Shown here piece by piece: positions 14,551 to 21,020 of a DNA stretch of 21,020 nucleotides; the stretch's first letter is position 1, and each line of letters opens with the position of its first letter. The translations under genes and the position numbers were made by a program. A model generated the notes under the pieces. That model saw nothing but the letters and a program-made list of their open reading frames with translations, did not search any database and was not told the DNA's origin. The DNA comes from Hadesarchaea archaeon (GTDB taxonomy: Archaea > Hadarchaeota > Hadarchaeia > Hadarchaeales > Hadarchaeaceae). The stretch lies in assembly GCA_029880065.1 (NCBI GenBank), contig JAOUPD010000007.1:1-21020 (forward strand). The letters run 5' to 3'.

Positions 14551-15852
14551 GTGAAAATTGCGGTTATAGCTGACACTCACTTGGGGACGAAGTGGGGAAC
14601 TGCGCGGGAACAAGATTCTTTCGAGCAGACTAGGGAGGCCATCGAGCAAGCGCTTGAACTTGGTGCGGAACTCATTCTCGTGCTCGGCGATATTTTTGAT
14701 ATGAGAACCCCCCGCCAAGAAGTTTGGGCCCAAGCCATGCGCATCCTCTCAATTCCACTAGCAAAGGGACGGAACGAGATCACGCTCAGCCGTGTTATCG
14801 ACAAAAATCAGGATGATTTCTCCCCTGTGGCGCTCCGCGGGACACCCGTAATCGCTTTACACGGAAATCACGAGCGGCGCACCCGAGGATTCGTTAACCC
14901 TGTAGAGGCTCTTGAAGCTGCGGGTCTCCTCATCCACCTGCATCACAACACGCTGATTTTTAAAACCTCAAGTGGCACGCTAGCGATTCACGGCATGAGC
15001 AATGTGCCCGAACAACATGCAAAAAATGTGCTCGCTACTTGGAATCCCAAGCCTGTGAAAGATGCGTTCAACATCCTGATGCTTCACCAATCTGTGGGAC
15101 AGTACGTGTACTCGAGCGAGGAGTTCCCAACGATTGACCTCGCAGACCTACCGTCCGGGTTTGACCTCTACCTCTGCGGACACATCCACTATCATACAGA
15201 AGCTACAGCTCACGGGAAGCCACTACTCTTTCCAGGAAGCACCGAACGCACTCAACTGCTCCAAGTGGAGGCCGAGGTGCCAAAGGGGTACTACATGCTC
15301 GACCTCGATGACAGACTCAGCCACGAGTTCATCGAGCTTAAAAGTGCGCGAGATTTTTACTATGAGGAAATGAAATTCGAGAGCGTTGGGATCCTTCAGT
15401 TGAGTGAAGCGGTAAGAGCAAAGGTATGGGAGCTGCTGGGGCGACCCAGGCGCAATTTCGAGAAGCTACCTCTAATCAGGCTGAGGCTCACGGGGACTCT
15501 CTCAAAAGAGGCATCGCGCAGCGAGTTCGACGAGCGATCAATCATTCAGGAGTTCACCGATCGAGCGTTGGTCGCTATAAGCAAGGGCGACCTCACCTCC
15601 CCAGGGCTCGAGGAAAAAGTGCAGCTCCTGCGCAAGTTGAGGGAGCGACGCTTGCCCATAGATGAGATGGCGATGGGTCTGCTTGAGGCAAACCTTCGCG
15701 AGGTTAGTTACGACCAACCATTCGATGTACGCATACTCTACAATCTTTTGGTTGAGGACAGGGGTGGGGAGGCGCTTCAAAAGGTGTTCGATGTGGTGGA
15801 AGAGCAGGTCAAAATTGAGCTGGAGAGGAAATCAGATGATAACCCAAGTTAA
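14551..15852 (+). CDS. mre11: DNA double-strand break repair nuclease Mre11
   Basis: Mre11 is the Mn-dependent nuclease of the Mre11-Rad50 complex, which tethers and trims DNA ends. The 433-residue protein has all phosphodiesterase motifs: IADTH (D8, H10), LGDIFD (D47, D50), ALHGNHE (N106, H107), LMLHQS (H179) and CGHIHYH (H211, H213). The stretch between the second and third motifs is about 20 residues longer than in well-known archaeal Mre11 proteins, because of an insert around LAKGRNEITLSRVIDKNQDD. The C-terminal capping and Rad50-binding region is helical and charged. The start is GTG at 14551, giving KIAVIADTHLG at the expected position. The 3' end overlaps rad50 by 17 bases, so the two are coupled. 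HerA and NurA genes are not adjacent. Confidence 0.96.
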   Translation: MKIAVIADTHLGTKWGTAREQDSFEQTREAIEQALELGAELILVLGDIFDMRTPRQEVWAQAMRILSIPLAKGRNEITLSRVIDKNQDDFSPVALRGTPVIALHGNHERRTRGFVNPVEALEAAGLLIHLHHNTLIFKTSSGTLAIHGMSNVPEQHAKNVLATWNPKPVKDAFNILMLHQSVGQYVYSSEEFPTIDLADLPSGFDLYLCGHIHYHTEATAHGKPLLFPGSTERTQLLQVEAEVPKGYYMLDLDDRLSHEFIELKSARDFYYEEMKFESVGILQLSEAVRAKVWELLGRPRRNFEKLPLIRLRLTGTLSKEASRSEFDERSIIQEFTDRALVAISKGDLTSPGLEEKVQLLRKLRERRLPIDEMAMGLLEANLREVSYDQPFDVRILYNLLVEDRGGEALQKVFDVVEEQVKIELERKSDDNPS

Positions 15853-18238
15853 ACTAAAAAATTGGAAGTCGCACCGCAACACCGACTTGCATTTTGGCGA
15901 CGGCACGAATGTTCTCGTAGGAACCATGGGTGCTGGAAAGTCCGCAGTATTGGATGCGATTACCTATGCTATCTTTGGAACTCTGCCAGCGGTGCAGACC
16001 CGACGCATCAGGCTCGATAACCTAATCATGAACCGGCCTGACACGATGGATCGGGCAGAGGTCGAGGTTAGATTCCTCACACCTAACAACGACGAATTTA
16101 CGGTTAAACGTGTCATCGAGCGGGGGAAGGGGACGGTGCTTTCGGAACTTCGGAAAGCTACCGGGGAGTTAATCGAGAGCCCAAGTGCGACGCGTGTGAG
16201 CGAAAACATCCGCTCCCTTCTCAAACTCGATTACGATCTCTTCGAGCGAGCGATTTACGCGGAACAAAACCGTTTGGATTACTTCCTGACCCTGCCGCGC
16301 GGCAAACGAATGGAAAGCATCGATGAGCTTTTGGGCATAAACAAGCTTGAGCTGGCACGCAAAGAAATCGGCTCGCTCACGAACCGCGTCCGAGACCGCA
16401 CCGAGGAACGAAAGAGAACCATAAACCAGCTCGGACAGGACGTCTCGCTAGCTCTCTTGCCGACCCACGAGCAGGAGATGAAGGATATTGAACTCTCGAA
16501 ACAGGAGATCCAGAGGAGGCTTCAGCAAATTCAACCAGAGCTGGAGGCGACCTCCTCCCAACTCCAGCAGTTGCGCAAAATCGAGCAGGAACTCGCACGG
16601 TTGGAGAGTTCATCCCGCGAACTCGATGGGGCGATAAACGCGTTGGATCGTCAAATCGAGCAAATCAAAGAGAGATTAGGGGCCGCTGTCGAGTTTGCTC
16701 CCGAAGAACTCAAACGACGGGTGGCAGAACTCGAACAAGCCTGCCGCGAAGTCGATGCTCGGGCAAGCGAGCTCAACTCAAATTTAACTACTAGCAGCTC
16801 GAGGGCGCAGGAATTGGAAACCAAGATAGGGATGATTCATGAACGCTTGGAAAAGCTCGCGAGTGAGATAGAACGGAAAAACAAGTTGAGCGAGGAGCTG
16901 AAAAAATTAAAATCACAAGAACTGGCGAGGCTGATTGAAGAACTGCAGCTCAAGTCTAGACGCGTTGGCGATGAACTTGCAGCTTCTCATGCCCGAGTGC
17001 AGGATCTTCAGCAGGTGATGGATGAACTTGCAGCAGCGGGTTCAACATGTCCAGTCTGCGAAAGTCCCCTTGAGGAGAGTAAAAAGCAGCAATTATTGAA
17101 GGAGCGCAGAGAACAGCTTGAGGCGAAAATCAAACGCGCAGCCGAACTTGAAGCGCACGTGAAAGAATTAAATAAAAATTTGAATGAGAAACTCAAACTT
17201 CAGAGGAGAGCCCAGTTATTGGAGAAGGAGATCGAAGAGCTTCCTGCACGAGAGGCGGAGCGTTCTCAGCTCTCCCAACAAACTCAGAATTTTGAACGGG
17301 AACTTCCAAACGTGCGGGACGCAACAAGAAAGCTCACGATTGAGGTTGAGGGGGCACGCAAGGAAGTGGAAGCGCTCCGCGGGCAGTTCACCGCGACCAA
17401 GCATTCACTTCAGCTAAGGCTTGACTTGGACCAGCTCGAGATCGAGCGTAAGCAAAATTTTACTGAGCAATTACGTGTACAACGCGAGCTACAGCAGTTG
17501 AGGCGCGCCTACGACGAGGCACGGGCGAAAGAACTTGAGCGCAACCACGAGGAGCTCATTCGCACCCACGAGCGTTTGCGCACCGAGCTCGTCGGAAAAG
17601 AACAGCTGATCGTGGAGAAGCGAAAGCTCATCGAGAGCATTCGGGAAAAGCGTGAAACGATTGTGCGATGTGAGGCGGAGGTCAAACATCTAGAAAACGC
17701 AGCGAGGAGTCTGACCACAATTCAAGCCGCGCTCGCGCGAACTCAGGCGACTATGCGCAGAGAATTCATCGATGGGGTTAACGAGGCGATGAGCGAGCTC
17801 TGGGAGAGCATCTACCCTTACGGAGATTTAACAGGCATCAAGCTAGCTGTCGAGGGGGGCGAGCGAGGAAGCGATTACGTGCTGCAGCTCCGAGATCGCG
17901 CTGGAAACTGGATTCCGGTCGAGGGGGTCGCGAGCGGGGGTGAACGCACCGATGCTTGCTTGGCACTCCGGATAGCGTTCGCAATCGTGCTCGCACCTTC
18001 GCTAAGCTGGATCGTGCTCGATGAACCGACGCACAACCTCGATGAGGAGGGCATCCAAGAGCTCGCGAAAGTCTTGAGGGAGCGCCTTCCCGAGATTGTG
18101 CAGCAGATAATAATCATAACTCATGAACAGCGGCTGGAGGAAGCGGTGAGTGGTTACCTCTATCGTTTTTCACGAAACAAGGATGCAGATGAGCCAACGA
18201 GAGTCGAGCGGGCAACAGTGCCCGAGAGATTTGATTGA
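15836..18238 (+). CDS. rad50: DNA double-strand break repair ATPase Rad50
   Basis: Rad50 is the SMC-like ATPase that dimerises with Mre11 and bridges DNA ends through a zinc hook. The 800-residue protein has Walker A VGTMGAGKS (28-36), two long coiled coils (about 190-390 and 420-640), the hook CPVC (C405, C408), the ABC signature ASGGER (699-704) and Walker B IVLDEPTHNLDEEG (D729, E730). It is somewhat short for the family, mainly in the coiled coil. The ATG at 15836 is chosen: ITQVKLKNWKSH is the standard start, with GGAGAGG upstream inside mre11. An in-frame extension upstream to 15662 is just mre11 read in another frame. Its stop lies one base from the stop of the convergent pilin-like gene, leaving no room for a terminator. 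Confidence 0.96.
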   Translation: MITQVKLKNWKSHRNTDLHFGDGTNVLVGTMGAGKSAVLDAITYAIFGTLPAVQTRRIRLDNLIMNRPDTMDRAEVEVRFLTPNNDEFTVKRVIERGKGTVLSELRKATGELIESPSATRVSENIRSLLKLDYDLFERAIYAEQNRLDYFLTLPRGKRMESIDELLGINKLELARKEIGSLTNRVRDRTEERKRTINQLGQDVSLALLPTHEQEMKDIELSKQEIQRRLQQIQPELEATSSQLQQLRKIEQELARLESSSRELDGAINALDRQIEQIKERLGAAVEFAPEELKRRVAELEQACREVDARASELNSNLTTSSSRAQELETKIGMIHERLEKLASEIERKNKLSEELKKLKSQELARLIEELQLKSRRVGDELAASHARVQDLQQVMDELAAAGSTCPVCESPLEESKKQQLLKERREQLEAKIKRAAELEAHVKELNKNLNEKLKLQRRAQLLEKEIEELPAREAERSQLSQQTQNFERELPNVRDATRKLTIEVEGARKEVEALRGQFTATKHSLQLRLDLDQLEIERKQNFTEQLRVQRELQQLRRAYDEARAKELERNHEELIRTHERLRTELVGKEQLIVEKRKLIESIREKRETIVRCEAEVKHLENAARSLTTIQAALARTQATMRREFIDGVNEAMSELWESIYPYGDLTGIKLAVEGGERGSDYVLQLRDRAGNWIPVEGVASGGERTDACLALRIAFAIVLAPSLSWIVLDEPTHNLDEEGIQELAKVLRERLPEIVQQIIIITHEQRLEEAVSGYLYRFSRNKDADEPTRVERATVPERFD

Positions 18239-18239
18239 T

Positions 18240-18737
18240 TCAGACCCCAGCAATTTTGAAAATCCTCACGGTCACGAGCACAGCAATTTTTTCCCCGCCA
18301 GTCATGGTCAAACGCACTTCGCCCTCTCTAACAAATTGTTTCTTCGCGTCCATGCCGAGTCCAACACCCTCAGGCCATGAAGGCTCCCACGAAGAGTCAT
18401 CGTAACTTAAGCTGACCGTCACAGCGTATCCAGGCGGGCAAAGATATTCGAGGACATTCTCCATGGCGGAGCGCAAATGGAGTTCGGGCACGGTTGGCTG
18501 CTTCAGCAAGAGATTCTCCGCAGCCGCATGCAGAAAGCTCACGCTGTACGGCTCGACCCAGGCGAGCTCCAATGTCATGTACAAATGTTCGCTCTTGAGC
18601 TCGAGTTGGCGATCGGTGGCCGCCCGGAGTGGCCTCAGGCTGTAGGTGTGCATGAACACCGCGGCGAGGACTAGCATTACAAACATGAACGCGATTGCGA
18701 GAATATCTGCAACGCCGCGATCGTCTAAGCGCACCAT
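18240..18737 (-). CDS. Pilin-like protein, cluster B, fourth gene
   Basis: From the ATG at 18737 the protein is 165 residues and opens VRLDDRGVADILAIAFMFVM: a charged leader with a glycine before a hydrophobic helix (about residues 10-30), which resembles archaeal type IV pilin N-termini. The ectodomain has a helical section (SEHLYMTLELAWVEPYSVSF), the strand CPPGYAVTVSLSYDD that parallels the PPGYEL motif of the sister proteins, and a C-terminal strand pair. The track of codons before 18737 is open but lies inside the preceding gene, so the 13-base overlap start is preferred. Last gene of a four-gene operon, ending one base from rad50. No named family recognised. Confidence 0.65.
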   Translation of the reverse strand: MVRLDDRGVADILAIAFMFVMLVLAAVFMHTYSLRPLRAATDRQLELKSEHLYMTLELAWVEPYSVSFLHAAAENLLLKQPTVPELHLRSAMENVLEYLCPPGYAVTVSLSYDDSSWEPSWPEGVGLGMDAKKQFVREGEVRLTMTGGEKIAVLVTVRIFKIAGV

Positions 18738-19159
18738 GCAATCACACTCAACTTGGCTGGTAGGAACCGGCCGTTCTCGTAGAGAGCGCATGCCACCGCC
18801 AACGAGCACCTCGCCCTATCATCGAGTGGGGCTGAACCGTAGGGTCCGAGAATGTGCTCGCCCCCAGCCTCGTAGCTCATGGACACCTGAAAATCGTAAT
18901 TCTCTCCACCGATCAGTTGCCTAGTTTGGAGGTTATCGAGTTTCGCGGGGTCGAGGGCGTACATGTGTAGCTTACCATCGTTGTCTACGTATGCCAGCTC
19001 CTCCACAGATAGACGGATGACGATCGCAGAGGTAGCATCGCTGAGTTCCGCGAGTGCGGAAATTGAACGGTATTGTTGGTATGCAGAGACGGTCACGAGT
19101 AAAAATGAGATTACGAGAATGCATGTGGCGAGCGTTTTCAAGATTTGCGTTAATATCAC
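18725..19159 (-). CDS. Pilin-like protein, cluster B, third gene
   Basis: The 144-residue protein has one N-terminal membrane segment (LATCILVISFLLVTVSAY, about residues 10-27), a helix (ISALAELSDATSAIVIRLS) and a beta-rich ectodomain with two cysteines near the end (RCSLAVACALYENG). It starts with GTG at 19159, overlapping the upstream stop as GTGA, and its own stop overlaps the next gene by 13 bases, so it is part of a tightly coupled operon. Topology fits a pseudopilin of the TadA-TadC machine; no family is recognised by sequence. Confidence 0.65.
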   Translation of the reverse strand: MILTQILKTLATCILVISFLLVTVSAYQQYRSISALAELSDATSAIVIRLSVEELAYVDNDGKLHMYALDPAKLDNLQTRQLIGGENYDFQVSMSYEAGGEHILGPYGSAPLDDRARCSLAVACALYENGRFLPAKLSVIAWCA

Positions 19160-19509
19160 TCGCCCACCACCACTGAATTATCTCTAATTTTTATGATTAA
19201 TCGGTGGAAACCCTCGCCCAGCGTGTGACCGACGAGAGGTAGCGGGTACTCGTTTTCGGGGAGCGTGAAACCATTGATACTCAAGCGTTGGTTTTCAAAC
19301 CTGAGTTCATAGCCGGGGGGTATGATGATCTCAACAGTACGATTGTCTCCATACGTGATCGTGGTCAAAATACCTTGGTTCAACTCGAGCGCGGCATCTC
19401 TCGCTCCACGTTCCCGGTCGAGGCCTTGAAGGAACTGGTAACCTAATATGAATATCGAAACCACGAAAGCCGCAAGTATCACTAGTGCGAGGGTTCTGAA
19501 AGCTGGCAT
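19156..19509 (-). CDS. Short pilin-like protein, cluster B (paralogue of 11389-11751)
   Basis: The 117-residue protein begins PAFRTLALVILAAFVVSIF, with an N-terminal membrane helix to about residue 26, a charged helix (DRERGARDAALELNQG) and a beta domain with IIPPGYELRFENQRLSI. It matches the cluster A protein at 11389-11751 in start, helix and ELRFE strand, so the two arose by duplication. The ATG at 19509 follows the pilin stop by five bases with AAAGG just before it. The downstream gene starts inside its stop codon. Likely role: minor pilin or pseudopilin, inferred. Confidence 0.7.
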   Translation of the reverse strand: MPAFRTLALVILAAFVVSIFILGYQFLQGLDRERGARDAALELNQGILTTITYGDNRTVEIIIPPGYELRFENQRLSINGFTLPENEYPLPLVGHTLGEGFHRLIIKIRDNSVVVGE

Positions 19510-19514
19510 CCTTT

Positions 19515-19970
19515 CTAGTCTACGATCGTCAGCTCAAATGTTGTGCTCTTTGTGGTATCGTCTTCACCCGTCCCGCGGATAGTTATCGTAGTGGTGCCGA
19601 GCTCAGCAGTATCGTCAACGCTTATGGTCATGGTCGAACCGAACTCTGGTGTGCTGCTCTGAGGGGAGAAACTAACGTTTACTCCTGTTGGCATTCCAGT
19701 CGCGCTGAGCGTCACCTGCTTGTCGTAACCCAGCACCGGTTGGACGGTGACTTGCGCAGTAATCGTGTTCTCGCTGGTAGTTGGTCTTCCAATCGTTGTG
19801 CTCGTGGGCAAAACGTTTACGCTAAAGCTAAGCGTCTGCTCTGCGCCCATACCCGCCTGCTGGTAAAGCGCCACTCCTATGCCCAGTCCCACTGCGAGCA
19901 AGATTATGCCCGCCATGATTTTCATCACGATCGGCTCGACTCCAGCTTCATCCTCCAATAATCCCTTCAT
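19515..19970 (-). CDS. Archaeal pilin-like protein with Ig-like ectodomain, cluster B first gene
   Basis: From the ATG at 19970 the protein is 151 residues. It opens MKGLLEDEAGVEPIVMKIMA: a short charged leader, then a hydrophobic helix (about residues 14-35), consistent with an archaeal prepilin signal (class III-like). The ectodomain, about residues 45-151, is an Ig-like beta sandwich (VTVQPVLGYDKQVTLSATGM, then NVSFSPQSSTPEFGSTMTIS) ending in TTFELTIVD; such domains are usual in archaeal surface proteins. The start is decided by GGAGGTGA (complement of 19976-19983), five bases before this ATG; an ATG at 19985 overlaps that site, and the longer frame to 20039 crosses the TATA box. It is probably the major subunit, being first in the operon with the strongest ribosome site (inference). 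Confidence 0.75.
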   Translation of the reverse strand: MKGLLEDEAGVEPIVMKIMAGIILLAVGLGIGVALYQQAGMGAEQTLSFSVNVLPTSTTIGRPTTSENTITAQVTVQPVLGYDKQVTLSATGMPTGVNVSFSPQSSTPEFGSTMTISVDDTAELGTTTITIRGTGEDDTTKSTTFELTIVD

Positions 19971-20009
19971 CCTACTCACCTCCATAGCATAGACTATTTG
20001 ATTTGAAAG

Positions 20010-20026
20010 TATTAATTTAAAAATGC
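20010..20026 (-). promoter_or_regulatory. TATA-like promoter of the cluster B pilin operon
   Basis: The minus strand reads CATTTTTAAATTAATAC, centred near 20017, giving a predicted transcript start near 19992 and a leader of about 20 bases that contains the strong GGAGGTGA ribosome site. Confidence 0.55.
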
Positions 20027-20056
20027 TTGGTTTAGCCAAAAATAGGCATCATGGAA

Positions 20057-20094
20057 TTATAAAAAAATTAATGGGGGTTGCGTTTTGCCCCCAT
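20057..20094 (-). terminator. Hairpin plus T-tract terminator after the FN3 gene
   Basis: On the minus strand a seven-pair hairpin (ATGGGGG with CCCCCAT, plus coordinates 20071-20094, ten-base loop) is followed within three bases by TTTTTTT (complement of 20061-20067). It begins six bases past the stop of the fibronectin gene and separates that gene from the pilin operon promoter. Confidence 0.7.
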
Positions 20095-20100
20095 CTAACA

Positions 20101-21020
20101 CTATGGCACCGATATACTGTCGCTCGTCTCAACGTTTGCCTCGGGGTCGTACGTCCACCCTTCTTTGACGATATTGTCTACAACGAAAGTGAACGTCGTT
20201 CCGCTCGGTGGCTTCTTTAATGAGTCAGATTGCAAGCTCCATCTCTCCACTATACCATTGTTATCTGATACTCCAGAATCGGAATCGGAGGTCGCATTCT
20301 CCCAATGACCATACAACGTAGCACCCTCAACTGGATTGTTACCGGCATCGCGAATAGTCACCTCTGCCATAGCATTTGTGTTTACACCAAGAGTTTGAAG
20401 AAACATATCGATGTTGGCGACGTGCATAACCGTTGCCCCCGCTTCTTGTGTTGTGAAGCTGTACTCAGAACTTTCGGAACTGTTGTTGCTCGGGTCTGCG
20501 CTCTTGACGACGTAGTAGTAAGTCGTATTTTCCGTTAAACCGGTGAGTTCGATGCTGTGCGACGTTACGTAAGCTGAGTCGTATTTGTTATCCGTGTAGT
20601 TCCCTGGTGACATACCATACTTGACCAAGCTGTCCGCGATCTCATCCGTGTCCCACGTGATGGTTGCTGAATTGCTCGTTATGGCTGAGGAGGCGACATT
20701 TTCTATGACGGGCGGCGTTGTATCCAGTGTCGTGGTGGTGAATGTGTAATACGATCCGTTATTGTCGTCGACTGCAGTGTTTGAACTCGGGTCCGTAGAT
20801 TGCACTTCATAATAATAGGTTGTAGATGCGGAAAGATTCGTTAGCGTTATTGAGTGGCTCGTAACCATCGTGTTATCTGATTCCGTGCTCCCCAAAGCTG
20901 TAGTGGTTCCATAATTGACCACACTATCGCTGAGTTCATCCGTGTCCCAAGTGATCTTTGCACTCGAAGCCGTGATTTCTGAAGAAGCCACGTTTGATAT
21001 CACCGGCGGCGTGTTATCCG
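20101..21020 (-). CDS. Surface protein with fibronectin type III repeats, C-terminal part
   Basis: The frame is open to the window edge, so the N-terminus is missing; at least 305 residues are visible. Two fibronectin type III modules occur in tandem, each opening with TPPVI, then NVASS and an ITWDTDE...VVNYG or VKYG core, and each ending in a Y-x-F-T-T strand after a TYYY segment. After these comes a C-terminal bacterial-Ig-like domain of about 105 residues (MFLQTLGVNTNAMAEVTIRD, then PVEGATLYGHW). The DNTPPV at the very edge shows that another module probably precedes. Such proteins are secreted or cell-surface adhesins or enzymes. The internal GTG at 21003 is not the true start. No C-terminal membrane anchor is seen. 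It has its own terminator, so it is not in the pilin operon transcript. Confidence 0.85.
   Translation of the reverse strand, partial: DNTPPVISNVASSEITASSAKITWDTDELSDSVVNYGTTTALGSTESDNTMVTSHSITLTNLSASTTYYYEVQSTDPSSNTAVDDNNGSYYTFTTTTLDTTPPVIENVASSAITSNSATITWDTDEIADSLVKYGMSPGNYTDNKYDSAYVTSHSIELTGLTENTTYYYVVKSADPSNNSSESSEYSFTTQEAGATVMHVANIDMFLQTLGVNTNAMAEVTIRDAGNNPVEGATLYGHWENATSDSDSGVSDNNGIVERWSLQSDSLKKPPSGTTFTFVVDNIVKEGWTYDPEANVETSDSISVP

Noticed and set aside
15662..15835. Upstream in-frame extension of rad50
   Set aside because: It lies inside mre11, has no Rad50 homology and sits before the canonical ITQVKLKNWKSH start at 15836 with its own ribosome site.
20700..21020. Similar DNA segments that could be scored as direct repeats
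   Set aside because: They encode successive fibronectin type III modules in one frame; the similarity is domain repetition and not a mobile repeat.
1..21020. CRISPR arrays, rRNA and tRNA genes
   Set aside because: Read through on both strands, no regularly spaced repeats, rRNA signatures or complete tRNA folds were found; this was by eye, so a degenerate tRNA could be missed.

Overview
The window looks archaeal. It encodes a replication factor C large subunit, an Mre11-Rad50 pair, a tandem-domain archaeal TadC (GspF2-type) membrane protein beside a TadA/GspE2-type ATPase, and an archaeal integrase with a C-terminal zinc ribbon. Most genes have TATA-like boxes 20-30 bases upstream, with weak or absent Shine-Dalgarno sites and frequent GTG/TTG starts. 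Most of it is moderately GC-rich. Several minus-strand genes (PH-like membrane protein, small winged-helix regulator, CDF transporter) are visibly AT-rich. The lineage cannot be fixed from sequence alone; an uncultured euryarchaeal or Hadesarchaea-like genome is only a guess.

Layout. Bases 1-1246 look like decayed mobile DNA: a nested inverted-repeat structure, a small PH-like membrane protein, and the 3' part of a tyrosine integrase. At 1277-1597 is a second copy of the last 321 bases of tadC. Next comes an operon of a small coiled-coil protein, a TadA-type ATPase and TadC (1603-6010). A small winged-helix regulator and a structured leader plus zinc-ribbon gene (6058-6759) diverge from one AT-rich promoter. 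Then come glutamine synthetase (7052-8374), a convergent CDF metal transporter (8411-9313) and, upstream of the CDF gene on its own strand, a candidate 215-nt structured RNA (9386-9600). Membrane-anchored pilus-like proteins fill 9709-11751. A DNA maintenance block follows at 12060-18238: an orphan DNA methyltransferase and RfcL on the minus strand, and mre11-rad50 diverging on the plus strand. A second, four-gene pilin-like operon lies at 18240-19970, and the end of a fibronectin-type-III surface protein runs off the right edge (20101-21020).

How the genes fit together. TadA and TadC are the motor and platform of a type IV pilus-like or secretion machine. The two clusters of short proteins with one N-terminal membrane segment are its likely pilins or pseudopilins. 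One protein in each cluster is clearly a paralogue of the other (11389-11751 and 19156-19509). No prepilin peptidase is in the window. RfcL loads the sliding clamp and Mre11-Rad50 processes DNA ends; HerA and NurA, often linked to Mre11-Rad50 in thermophilic archaea, are not here.

Most worth following: (1) the tadC 3' duplication, whose copies differ mainly at synonymous sites and whose upstream copy lies against a truncated integrase; (2) the two unannotated structured RNAs at 6389-6574 and 9386-9600, each on the strand of, and just upstream of, a metal-related gene; (3) the departure from the Walker A consensus and the cysteine-rich N-terminus of the TadA ATPase.
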